A DNA stretch of 11,994 nucleotides, taken from Actinomycetes bacterium. Its GTDB lineage: Bacteria; Actinomycetota; Actinomycetes; Actinomycetales; Cellulomonadaceae. The stretch is from positions 1 through 11,994 of the forward strand of contig JAEWCA010000217.1 of NCBI GenBank assembly GCA_023390875.1, written 5' to 3'. Each line of letters opens with the position of its first letter. The stretch's first letter is position 1. The position numbers were made by a program, and so were the translations under genes. Below, piece after piece: positions 6,116 through 11,994 of this stretch. The notes beneath the pieces were generated by a model, which ran no database searches, was not told the DNA's origin, and saw only the letters and a program-made list of their open reading frames with translations.

Positions 6116-7696
6116 TCAGTAGCCGCCGGACCTGCGCAGCGCGGGCGGCCTGCCGTCGGGGTCGTGGAGCACGTCGAGCGGCAGCGCCGCCCAGCGTCGC
6201 TGGCTCGGGGTGAGACGCGGCAGCGGGAGCCGGCGCAGCCGACCGGCGGGTCGGGGTCCGTGGCGGCCTGACGCGTGCCACTCGTCGAGCCGGCGGGCGT
6301 GGGCGGCGAGCACGTCGACCATCTGCCGCGGGTCGAGGCAGTCCGCCATCGCCGCCTCGATCCCCTCGCGGGCCACGGCGTCGAGCCGGTCGAGGTGCTC
6401 GGCGGCGAGCGTGAGCCGCAGGTCCCGGGCGTAGCCCCCGTCGAGGACGACGGCGGCGAGCTCGGAGTCGTGGGTCCAGGAGCGGCGGCTGACGTTGTCC
6501 GAGCCGGTGCTCGCCCACGTGTCGTCGACGAGGCACACCTTGGCGTGCACGTACACCGGCACGCCGGCGTGGTTCTCGATGCCGAACGCCGAGACGCGAC
6601 CCGGTGCGACCCGCAGGAGCCGACCGAGCGCGCGCTGCCGCCCCAGCAGCTGCGGCACGCGGTTGAGGCCGTCGACGTCGGGCACCAGCGGGATCACGAC
6701 CACCAGGTGCAGCTCGGGGCGGGCCCGCAGCTGCCCCTCGAACACGTGCGCGACGTCGTGCCCCCAGAAGTACTGGTCCTCGACGTACACGAGGTGCTCG
6801 GCCCGCCGCAGAACCTTCTGGACGCCGCGCGCCACGCTGCGCTCGCCCCCCGGCGCGAACGGGTAGTCCCGACCCCGGCCCAGCGACGGGTACGTGCGCA
6901 GCAGCTGCACCGTGTGCGAGCCGGCCGGGGGCGGCGGCGGCCACTGCTCGGGCAGGCGGCTCGGTGCGTCGTCGAGCCCGCGGAGCTTGTCCGCCGCGCG
7001 TCGCCACGGCGCGCGCGAGAGCGGGGCGGGATCGTCCCAGCGCTCGCGGAACACGGTCTCCACGTCGTGCACGGCCGGACCCCGGATCGCGACCTGCACG
7101 TCGTGCCACGGCGGGTGCGCGCCGTACTCCCGCGTGAGCGGCTGGGGCTGCGGGTCGCCCCGGTGCGCGGCGTCGTCCCGGCGGTTGTGCGCGAGGTCGA
7201 TGCCGCCGACGAAGGCCACGTCACGCGTGGCGTCGTCCCGGTGACGGATCACGACGAACTTCTGGTGGTGGGAACCGCCGGCTCGCACGCGCATGTCGAG
7301 CAGCACCTCGGCCCCCCGCTTCTGCAGCTGCTCGCCGAGGTGGCGGTTCTCCGTGGCGAAGAACCCCGTCTGGTCGAGGTGCGAGCGCCACACGAGCCCG
7401 TGCACCGCGACACCGCGCTCGTCGGCCCGGCCGAGCACCTCGACCACCTCGCTGCCCGGCGCGCCCGTCAGCCGCTCGTCGGCGTCGCCCTGCCAGTCGG
7501 TGAACAGCACCAGGTCGCCCGGCCCGGTGGCCTCCAGCGCGTCGTGCAGCGCCCGGAAGTACGTCGACCCGTGCACGAGCGGGACGACGAGGTTGCCGTC
7601 CGACCACGCTCGGCCGTCGCCGTGACGGTCGTCCAGCCGGGTGGACGGGTTGCCCCGCTCAGCCCCCGTCAGCAGCCAGTCCGCTGGGTCCGCCAT
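6116..7696 (-). CDS. Phospholipase D-like protein with two HKD motifs
   Basis: A 526-residue phospholipase D-superfamily protein expected to hydrolyse or transfer phosphodiesters, perhaps of phospholipids. The first HKD region is SHHQKFVVIR (142-151) followed by DVAFVGGIDLAHNR (159-172). The second is VHAKVCLVDDTWASTGSDN (383-401), with the complete H384-x-K386-x4-D391 pattern and the following Gly-Ser-x-Asn. In the first motif the usual Asp four residues after Lys146 is Arg151. Other family features are VEDQYFWG (305-312) and LVVVIPLVPDVDG (331-343). No signal peptide or transmembrane segment is visible, suggesting a cytosolic enzyme, unlike secreted streptomycete PLDs. The ATG at 7696 has little ribosome-binding sequence; catcct lies 6 nt upstream and may be a -10. 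It is convergent with the LysR-type gene and divergent from the DUF427 gene. The physiological substrate is unknown. Confidence 0.88.
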   Translation of the reverse strand: MADPADWLLTGAERGNPSTRLDDRHGDGRAWSDGNLVVPLVHGSTYFRALHDALEATGPGDLVLFTDWQGDADERLTGAPGSEVVEVLGRADERGVAVHGLVWRSHLDQTGFFATENRHLGEQLQKRGAEVLLDMRVRAGGSHHQKFVVIRHRDDATRDVAFVGGIDLAHNRRDDAAHRGDPQPQPLTREYGAHPPWHDVQVAIRGPAVHDVETVFRERWDDPAPLSRAPWRRAADKLRGLDDAPSRLPEQWPPPPPAGSHTVQLLRTYPSLGRGRDYPFAPGGERSVARGVQKVLRRAEHLVYVEDQYFWGHDVAHVFEGQLRARPELHLVVVIPLVPDVDGLNRVPQLLGRQRALGRLLRVAPGRVSAFGIENHAGVPVYVHAKVCLVDDTWASTGSDNVSRRSWTHDSELAAVVLDGGYARDLRLTLAAEHLDRLDAVAREGIEAAMADCLDPRQMVDVLAAHARRLDEWHASGRHGPRPAGRLRRLPLPRLTPSQRRWAALPLDVLHDPDGRPPALRRSGGY

Positions 7697-7835
7697 GTTC
7701 CGAGGATGCCGGACGGCCCCGCCGGCGGCACCTGTCGGGGGTTCCAGGTCGACGTCCTCGAGCGTCGTGCCTCATGACGTCGAGGATCGCCGTCGCGAGC
7801 TCGTCCCGGCGGCTGCGCCGCGCCGGGCGCCGACG

Positions 7836-7841
7836 TACCGT
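7836..7841 (+). promoter_or_regulatory. -10 element of the DUF427 gene, leaderless arrangement
   Basis: TACCGT fits TANNNT and is followed by 7 nt and then GTG at 7849. No ribosome-binding site precedes the GTG. This supports the GTG as the start rather than the upstream in-frame ATG at 7774. No -35 is recognisable in the GC-rich upstream DNA. Confidence 0.5.
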
Positions 7842-7848
7842 CGAGCCC

Positions 7849-8346
7849 GTGCCCCGTCCTGTGCCGGTCCGCCCCGCACCCGGGCAGGAGTCCGTCTGGG
7901 ACTACCCGCGGCCGCCGCGCGTCGAGCCCTGCACCGCCGAGCTGGTGATCGAGCTCGGCGGGCAGGTGGTGGCGCGGACGACGTCCGGGTGGCGTGTGCT
8001 CGAGACCAGCCACCCGCCGACGTACTACCTGCCCCGGTCGGCGTTCGTCCCGGGGTCGTTGCGTGCTGCCGACGGCGCGTCGTGGTGCGAGTGGAAGGGG
8101 CAGGCGGCGTACCTCGACGTCCTCGGCGGGACGGTCGTGGCGCCACGGGCGGCGTGGACGTACCCGGAGCCGTCCGCCGGGTACGAGGTGCTCGCCGGTG
8201 CCGTCGCCGTGATGCCGGGCGCGATGGACCGCTGCACGGTCGACGGCGAGGTCGTCCGGCCCCAGGACGGCGGCTTCTACGGCGGCTGGATCACGTCGGG
8301 CGTCGTCGGGCCGTTCAAGGGCGGTCCGGGCACCTGGGGCTGGTGA
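7849..8346 (+). CDS. DUF427 domain-containing protein
   Basis: A 165-residue protein that is almost entirely a DUF427 domain, a small beta-rich family common in actinobacteria with no established function. The recognisable blocks are VWDYPRPPRVE (16-26), the strand ELVIELGGQVVARTTSG (31-47), RVLETSHPPTYYLP (49-62), CEWKGQAAYLDV (80-91), WTYPEPSAGYEVLAGAVAVM (103-122), and the C-terminal GGFYGGWITSGVVGPFKGG (141-159), which ends in GPGTWGW as in many homologues. I chose GTG 7849 because the residues after it (VPRPVPVRPAPGQESVW) lead straight into the family start. An ATG at 7774 would add 25 Arg/Ser-rich residues of poor quality. No export signal is present. It is divergent from the PLD-like gene, with 152 bp between them. 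Confidence 0.88.
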   Translation: MPRPVPVRPAPGQESVWDYPRPPRVEPCTAELVIELGGQVVARTTSGWRVLETSHPPTYYLPRSAFVPGSLRAADGASWCEWKGQAAYLDVLGGTVVAPRAAWTYPEPSAGYEVLAGAVAVMPGAMDRCTVDGEVVRPQDGGFYGGWITSGVVGPFKGGPGTWGW

Positions 8347-8350
8347 GGTC

Positions 8351-8400
8351 CGGCGGGCGTCGCCGCACGAGGACACCGCTCGACCGGAGCGCGCCCGCCG
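8351..8400. terminator. Possible terminator hairpin between convergent genes
   Basis: CGGCGGGCG (8351-8359) and CGCCCGCCG (8392-8400) are perfectly complementary over 9 bp but are separated by 32 nt, so the hairpin has a large loop. It occupies the 57-bp gap between the DUF427 stop (8346) and the sigma-factor stop (8404). The position suits a terminator; the long loop weakens the case. Confidence 0.35.
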
Positions 8401-8403
8401 CCG

Positions 8404-9324
8404 TCACCCGCGCCTCGCCCGTCCGGCCCGGCGCAGCAGGTCGTGCCCGTCGCCCAGCGGCCCGAGGTGCGTGAGCTTGTCGGGGTTGGTGATGCTGCGG
8501 ATGGCCTGGATGTGCCCGTCGGCGATGTCGAGCACCATCGCGACCACGACGTTCCCGTCCGCGTCGCGCACGATCGCGCCCGGCTGACCGTTGACGTCCC
8601 GTTCGTCGAGGACGGTGCCGACGGACGTGAGGGAAGGCGCCGTCGCGGCGATGAGCCGGGACACGTGGTCCACGCCGGAGAACATCCCGCGACCCCACAG
8701 CGGACCCTTGCCGCCCGCGTCCGCGACCATCTGCACGTCGGCGGCCAGCAGCTCGCGCAGCGCGTCGACGTCGCCCGCCCGAACGGCGTCGAAGAACCGG
8801 CACGCGAGCTCCTCGCGCTCCCGCCGGTCGACCTCGAACCGCGGTCGCCCGTCGTGCATGTGCCGACGGGCTCGTGCGGCGAGCTGCCGGCAGGCGGGTT
8901 CGCTGCGGCCGACGACCGTGGCGATCTCGGCGAAGTCGAAGCCGAAGACGTCGTGCAGCACGAACACGGCCCGCTCGAGCGGGGTGAGCCGCTCGAGCAG
9001 CAGCAGGGCCGCCGTCGAGAGCGAGTCCGCGAGCTCGGCGGCCCGCTCGGGCTCCTCGTACGGGTCCTCCAGCAGCGGCTCGGGGAACCACGGGCCCGGG
9101 TACGCCTCGCGCCGCACCCGGGCCGAGCGCAGGACGTCGATCGACACGCGCGTGACGATCGCGGAGAGGTAGGACTTGGCCGACGCCGGCTCGACGCCGG
9201 ACGCGTCCCACCGCAGCCACGTCTCCTGGACGGCGTCCTCGGCCTCACCCACGCTGCCCAGCAGGCGGTAGGCGATCGAGAACAGCAGCGGACGCAGCTC
9301 CTCGAACTGCTCGGTGCGGCTCAC
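8404..9324 (-). CDS. ECF41-group sigma factor (SigJ-like) with fused SnoaL-like domain
   Basis: A 306-residue extracytoplasmic-function sigma factor. Region 2 spans about 7-73 (FEELRPLLFSIAYRLLGSVG, then AEDAVQETWLRW) and region 4 about 108-156 (LTPLERAVFVLHDVFGFDF, then the HTH IATVVGRSEPACRQLAARAR). A C-terminal SnoaL-like domain follows (about 167-284). Three motifs known for ECF41 are present: the linker WFPEP (79-83, usually WLPEP), DAGGK (202-206, usually DGGGK) and NPDKL (280-284). In ECF41 proteins the fused domain takes the place of a separate anti-sigma factor and modulates activity. The start is GTG 9324, overlapping the oxidoreductase stop as GTGA, which implies translational coupling; aaggtggggg precedes it. 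It is the second gene of the operon and probably activates the promoter at 10553-10579. The activating signal is unknown. Confidence 0.93.
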   Translation of the reverse strand: MSRTEQFEELRPLLFSIAYRLLGSVGEAEDAVQETWLRWDASGVEPASAKSYLSAIVTRVSIDVLRSARVRREAYPGPWFPEPLLEDPYEEPERAAELADSLSTAALLLLERLTPLERAVFVLHDVFGFDFAEIATVVGRSEPACRQLAARARRHMHDGRPRFEVDRREREELACRFFDAVRAGDVDALRELLAADVQMVADAGGKGPLWGRGMFSGVDHVSRLIAATAPSLTSVGTVLDERDVNGQPGAIVRDADGNVVVAMVLDIADGHIQAIRSITNPDKLTHLGPLGDGHDLLRRAGRARRG

Positions 9325-10505
9325 GCCCCCACCTTGACCTGGGAGGACGCCGAGGACACCCCGGCTCGCCGGAGCGCGCGCGACCGTGCCGAGCGCGACG
9401 AGGGGAGCCAGGCGGAGCCCGGCCGGCGCGCCTCGCCCGTCAGGGTGTGCACGGTCTGGCGGGTGACCTGCTCCTTGAGGAGCGCGCCCGCGCGCCCCGG
9501 GACGTGCACGGGGACGGCGGTGTCGTCGGGTCGGGCGGCCTGGAAGATCCCGTCGTGCCGGCCGAGCGAGAGGCACTGCCCGACGAAGACGTTGGCGATC
9601 GGAGCGGGGGAGCGCCCGTCGATGCGCGCGAGCACGGCCGCCGCCGCCGCCGCGCCGAGGGGCTCGGCCGCCTGGCAGCTCGCACGCAGCGGCGCGCCGG
9701 ACGGTGCCGCCGCGTCACCGGCCGCGACGACGCGCTCGTCGTCGACGCTGGTCAGCGTCTCGTCGGTGAGCAGGCGACCGTCGGCGTCGACGGTGAGGCC
9801 GCTGTCCCGGGCCAGGTCGGACGCCTGGAAGCCGGTCGCCCACACGACCAGTCCCGCGAGGTCGGTGCCGTCGTCCAGCACCACGGACCCGTCGCGCACC
9901 TCGGTCGCCCGCCGCCTCTCGAGCACCGTGACGCTCAGCCGGGCGAGCCGGCGGCCGATCGAACGGCGCGCCCGCGGCCGGACGTACGGCGCGAGGACGC
10001 CGCCGCACACCAGGGTGACCGTCCGGCCGGTCTCGGCGAGCTCGGCCGCCGTCTCGATGCCGGTCGGTCCTCCGCCCACCACGACGACCGGCGCCAGCGG
10101 CGCGGCCGCGAGCGCCGCACGCAACCGGGTCGCCGCCTCGAACGTGCTCACGGGCAGCGCGTGCTCGACGGCACCCGGCACCTGCGTCTGGGAGCCGTGG
10201 CTCCCGACGGCGTACACCAGGTAGTCGTAGGCGACGTCCTCGCCCGTCACGAGCACGACGCGTCGGCGCGCCACGTCGACGGACGCCGCCTCGCCGACCA
10301 CGACCTGCACCCGCTCGTTGAGCACCTCGCCGTAGTCGTGCACGGCGTCGTGCGTGCCGGCCACCAGCTGGTGCAGGCGCACCCGCTCGACGAACTGCGG
10401 CCGCGGGTTGACGAGCGTGACGGCGACGTCGTCGCGACCGGCGAGGCGGTTCGCCGCCATCACACCGGCGTACCCGCCGCCGAGGACCAGGACGTGCGTG
10501 ACCAT
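9321..10505 (-). CDS. NDH-2-like FAD-dependent pyridine nucleotide oxidoreductase
   Basis: A 394-residue two-dinucleotide-fold flavoprotein expected to move electrons from NAD(P)H through FAD to an acceptor such as a quinone. The FAD fold begins at once with LVLGGGYAGVMAANRL (6-21, GxGxxG). A second Rossmann motif, VVVGGGPTGIETAAEL (141-156), binds NAD(P)H. ATGF (223-226) and the FAD-contacting GDAA (263-266) are in the expected places. There is no CxxC redox pair, which separates it from thioredoxin- or disulfide-reductases and favours the NDH-2-like group. No membrane helix is evident. ATG 10505 is chosen over the upstream ATG at 10586 because gggaggg lies 7 nt before it and the protein then starts directly at the FAD strand. 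It is the first gene of the operon with the ECF41 sigma factor, overlapping it by 4 nt. Confidence 0.9.
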   Translation of the reverse strand: MVTHVLVLGGGYAGVMAANRLAGRDDVAVTLVNPRPQFVERVRLHQLVAGTHDAVHDYGEVLNERVQVVVGEAASVDVARRRVVLVTGEDVAYDYLVYAVGSHGSQTQVPGAVEHALPVSTFEAATRLRAALAAAPLAPVVVVGGGPTGIETAAELAETGRTVTLVCGGVLAPYVRPRARRSIGRRLARLSVTVLERRRATEVRDGSVVLDDGTDLAGLVVWATGFQASDLARDSGLTVDADGRLLTDETLTSVDDERVVAAGDAAAPSGAPLRASCQAAEPLGAAAAAAVLARIDGRSPAPIANVFVGQCLSLGRHDGIFQAARPDDTAVPVHVPGRAGALLKEQVTRQTVHTLTGEARRPGSAWLPSSRSARSRALRRAGVSSASSQVKVGA

Positions 10506-10552
10506 GGAGGTGCCCTCCCATCCGAGCGCCCGGACGGCGCTGACGTCCACGT

Positions 10553-10579
10553 GACGAGGTGGAGGCCCTGGATGTGACA
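10553..10579 (-). promoter_or_regulatory. ECF41-type promoter of the oxidoreductase-sigma operon
   Basis: On the minus strand TGTCACA (10573-10579) is followed by exactly 16 nt and CGTC (10553-10556). This is the TGTCACA-N16-CGTC form I recall for ECF41 target promoters. Transcription would start some 6-8 nt further on, leaving a leader of about 40 nt that contains the gggaggg ribosome-binding site of the gene starting at 10505. The sigma factor is encoded in the same operon, so positive autoregulation is likely. Confidence 0.75.
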
Positions 10580-10952
10580 TCGGCATCGCGGCACGGCCTC
10601 GGGGCTGGATCGCGGGCCCGGTCCGACGGCGTCGCGGCCCGCCGCGATATTCCGTTGTCGGCCCCGGGGGTCGGCAGAAGCATGGCTCGCATGAGTGCGA
10701 GGCGACCGACCGGGACGGCGCTCACGGGGCGTCGGGCATGAGGCCGTGGCGGCGCCGGGCGACGCCCGGTGCGGTCGGGGTGCGCGGGTGCGCCACGGGA
10801 CGCCGGCCTTGGCGAGCACCGTCGCTGCCGCCACGCGGCCGGCGATCGCACGCCGTGCCGGTGACGGCTCCGGCGCGACGGCACCGGTGGTGAGCCTGCG
10901 CAGGTCGCCGGCGGTCGCCTGAGGGTCGTCCGGCAGCAGGTCGAGGGCGCAG
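10580..10952. other. Intergenic stretch without an intact gene; possible leftward gene remnant
   Basis: About 370 bp between the ECF41-type promoter and the HAD promoter. No complete gene with a start and ribosome-binding site is seen. A leftward stretch from 10945 to about 10795 has G/C-ending codons and protein-like composition (LLPDDPQATAGDLRRLTT, ARRAIAGRVAAATVLAKAGV). Coding character then seems to continue in another frame to a TGA at 10722-10724 (ARRRHGLMPDAP). No start codon opens the first part, so a frameshifted, truncated remnant is possible. There is also a small hairpin, CTCGCA-tgag-TGCGAG (10686-10701), and a short AT-richer patch (gatattcc) near 10646-10653 with no clear promoter. 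Confidence 0.4.
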
Positions 10953-10958
10953 TAGGTT
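10953..10958 (+). promoter_or_regulatory. -10 element of the HAD gene, leaderless arrangement
   Basis: TAGGTT fits TANNNT and is followed by 6 nt and then the GTG at 10965. No ribosome-binding site lies between, so a leaderless transcript starting at the GTG is the simplest reading. Confidence 0.5.
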
Positions 10959-10964
10959 GCCGCT

Positions 10965-11699
10965 GTGACACCGGAGGAGCAGGCGCTCGTCGTGGAGCCC
11001 CGCTTCCGTGCCGTGCTGCTCGACTGGCGAGGCACGCTCGTCGTCGCGCCGACCTACCCGTGGCTCGCGGAACGAGCCCTCCGCGGCCTGGGCCGGGACG
11101 CGTCCGCAGCGGCGGTCGAGAGCGTGCTCGAGCGCCTGCGCGCCGCCGACCCGTCGCGCGTCGACTCCTCCGCGATCGACGCCGACGTCGACGAGCACCG
11201 CGCCGCCTACCGGGAGTGGTTCGCCGCGGCGGGCGTCGACGACGAGCTGTCCGCGGCGCTGTACGCCGTCGAGTCCGACCCGAGCCTCAACCCGTTCGCC
11301 GTCGACGTCGGCGACCTGCTGCGCACGCTGACGGCGTCAGGGGTGCGGGTCGGCGTCGTCAGCGACATCCACGTCGACCTCCGGCCGGTGTTCGCCGCGC
11401 ACGAGGCCGGCGACGGCAGGACGTGGGCCGACCTGGTCGACGTCTGGGCGCTGTCGTACGAGGTGGGCGCCGCCAAGCCGGACCCGGCGATCTTCCGGTC
11501 CGCGCTCGACCGCCTGGACCTCGCCCCGCACGACGTCCTCATGGTGGGGGACCGCGGGGGGTGGGACGGCGCCGCCGCAGCGATCGGGATCACCACGCTG
11601 GTGCTCCCACCGCTGACGTCCGTCGCCGAGGCCAGGTTGCACCGGGTGCTCGACCTCGTCCTCCCCGGCCGTTCACGCACCGGAGGCTCCGGTGCGTGA
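10965..11699 (+). CDS. HAD-superfamily hydrolase with altered catalytic motif I
   Basis: A 244-residue haloacid dehalogenase-superfamily protein. Motif I is LLDWRGTLV (18-26): the nucleophile Asp20 is present, but the second Asp of DxDxT, the general acid/base of the phosphatases, is Arg22. Motif II is VVSDI with Ser133. Motif III is Lys171 in AAKPDPAIF, and motif IV is GDRGGWDG with Asp196 and Asp201, the usual Mg-binding pair. A helical cap (about 35-110) sits between motifs I and II, as in C1-type members. With Arg22 in place of Asp it may not be an ordinary phosphatase; a different reaction or a binding role is possible. The start is GTG 10965 from its position 6 nt after TAGGTT. The last codons form half of the terminator-like hairpin. 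The substrate is unknown. Confidence 0.85.
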   Translation: MTPEEQALVVEPRFRAVLLDWRGTLVVAPTYPWLAERALRGLGRDASAAAVESVLERLRAADPSRVDSSAIDADVDEHRAAYREWFAAAGVDDELSAALYAVESDPSLNPFAVDVGDLLRTLTASGVRVGVVSDIHVDLRPVFAAHEAGDGRTWADLVDVWALSYEVGAAKPDPAIFRSALDRLDLAPHDVLMVGDRGGWDGAAAAIGITTLVLPPLTSVAEARLHRVLDLVLPGRSRTGGSGA

Positions 11700-11701
11700 A
11701 C
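11671..11701. terminator. Perfect hairpin overlapping the end of the HAD gene
   Basis: A perfect inverted repeat: gttcacgcaccggag (11671-11685) and its exact complement (11687-11701) around a single central base. When folded, a loop of a few central bases leaves a stem of about 12-14 bp. It encodes the last residues (Arg-Thr-Gly-Gly-Ser-Gly-Ala) and contains the TGA at 11697-11699. No T-tract follows, but stem length and position support a terminator that insulates the next gene. Confidence 0.7.
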
Positions 11702-11738
11702 CGCGCGCCCTGCGGCGGGTCCCGGACGGAGGTGGGGC

Positions 11739-11994
11739 GTGGTCTCTCCCCAGGCGCTGAGCGAGGCCGACCGGCGCACGGTCGCCGCGTGGGCCGCGGA
11801 CTGCGCGGAGCGGGTGCTGCCCTTGTTCGAGGCTGAGGCGCCGGACGACGACCGTCCTCGCGACGCCATCGCCCGTGCTCGGGCGTTCGGTCGCGGCGAG
11901 CTGCGTGCCGCGGACGAGATCCGCCGCCGCTTCGTCGCCGGCCGGGCGGCGAGCGTGGTCAGCTCGCCCGCGGCCGTGGCCGCCGCGAGGGCCG
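11739..11994 (+). CDS. Imm-5-like putative immunity protein, 5' part only (runs off the right edge)
   Basis: An open frame from GTG 11739 to the window end gives 85 residues. It begins VVSPQALSEADRRTVAAWAA, then DCAERVLPLFEAEAPDDDRP, RDAIARARAFGRGELR and FVAGRAASVVSSPAAVAAARA. The pattern ADRR..AAWAADCAERVLPLFE..APDD.RPR.AI..ARAF.RGE is one I recall from actinobacterial proteins annotated as putative immunity protein (Imm-5-like), an all-helical family whose link to a toxin is predicted rather than shown. A strong ribosome-binding site (ggaggt, 11728-11733) lies 5 nt before the GTG. It has its own signals after the HAD hairpin. No toxin gene is visible on the left side; the right side is outside the window. 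Confidence 0.65.
   Translation, partial: MVSPQALSEADRRTVAAWAADCAERVLPLFEAEAPDDDRPRDAIARARAFGRGELRAADEIRRRFVAGRAASVVSSPAAVAAARA

Noticed and set aside
6275..7777. 500-codon rightward open frame antisense to the PLD-like gene
   Set aside because: It is a shadow frame. The opposite strand has both HKD regions in order, and this one has no domain.
7755..7786. Inverted repeat TCCTCGA / TCGAGGA between the PLD-like and DUF427 genes
   Set aside because: Seven-bp arms spaced 18 nt apart are expected by chance in this composition, and the repeat fits no known operator placement.
7774..7848. Upstream in-frame ATG for the DUF427 gene
   Set aside because: The extra 25 residues are Arg/Ser-rich and not part of the family. 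The TACCGT element 7 nt before GTG 7849 would lie inside the coding sequence.
10944..10970. Second TGTCACA on the minus strand at the HAD start
   Set aside because: The four bases after 16 nt are CCCT, not CGTC, and no complete gene lies in that direction.

Overview
The window is very GC-rich, with almost every codon ending in G or C, and carries families typical of high-GC Actinomycetota. A secreted GH6 cellulase with a CBM2-type module, preceded by a near-perfect CebR/CelR operator and a divergent LacI-family regulator, points to a cellulolytic actinobacterium. Cellulomonas or a close relative is my inference; no rRNA or other taxonomic marker is present.

Layout. 1-1230: the 5' part of an unrecognised leftward gene, an intergenic run of three 15-bp tandem repeats, an MmcQ/YjbR-family gene, and a small secreted protein of unknown function. 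1304-1339: a strong hairpin between convergent genes. 1352-4247: the leftward GH6 cellulase, its promoter and operator, and the divergent LacI-type regulator. 4296-6080: an NmrA-like NAD(P)-binding protein divergent from a LysR-type regulator, probably a regulator-target pair. 6091-6110: a second hairpin between convergent genes. 6116-8346: a two-HKD phospholipase D-like protein, divergent from a DUF427 protein.

8404-10579: a leftward two-gene operon. An NDH-2-like FAD/NAD(P) oxidoreductase comes first and is followed, with a 4-nt GTGA overlap, by an ECF41 (SigJ-like) sigma factor carrying a fused SnoaL-like domain. Upstream of the oxidoreductase is TGTCACA-N16-CGTC, the motif I recall for ECF41 target promoters, so the sigma factor probably drives its own operon. 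10580-10952 has no intact gene but contains a coding-like leftward stretch that may be a gene remnant. 10953-11994: a HAD-superfamily gene with an altered catalytic motif, ending inside a perfect hairpin, then the start of a gene resembling Imm-5-like putative immunity proteins.

How it works together. Three regulator-target units are recognisable: LacI/GH6 (cellulose use), LysR/NmrA (possibly redox or xenobiotic response) and ECF41/oxidoreductase (autoregulated stress response). At least four genes begin 6-7 nt after a TANNNT hexamer, the usual actinobacterial signature of leaderless transcripts. The items most worth following up are the ECF41 promoter match, the CBM2 module that has lost all three canonical cellulose-binding tryptophans, and the CebR-type operator. 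I did not find a clearly new multi-gene defence or biosynthetic system.
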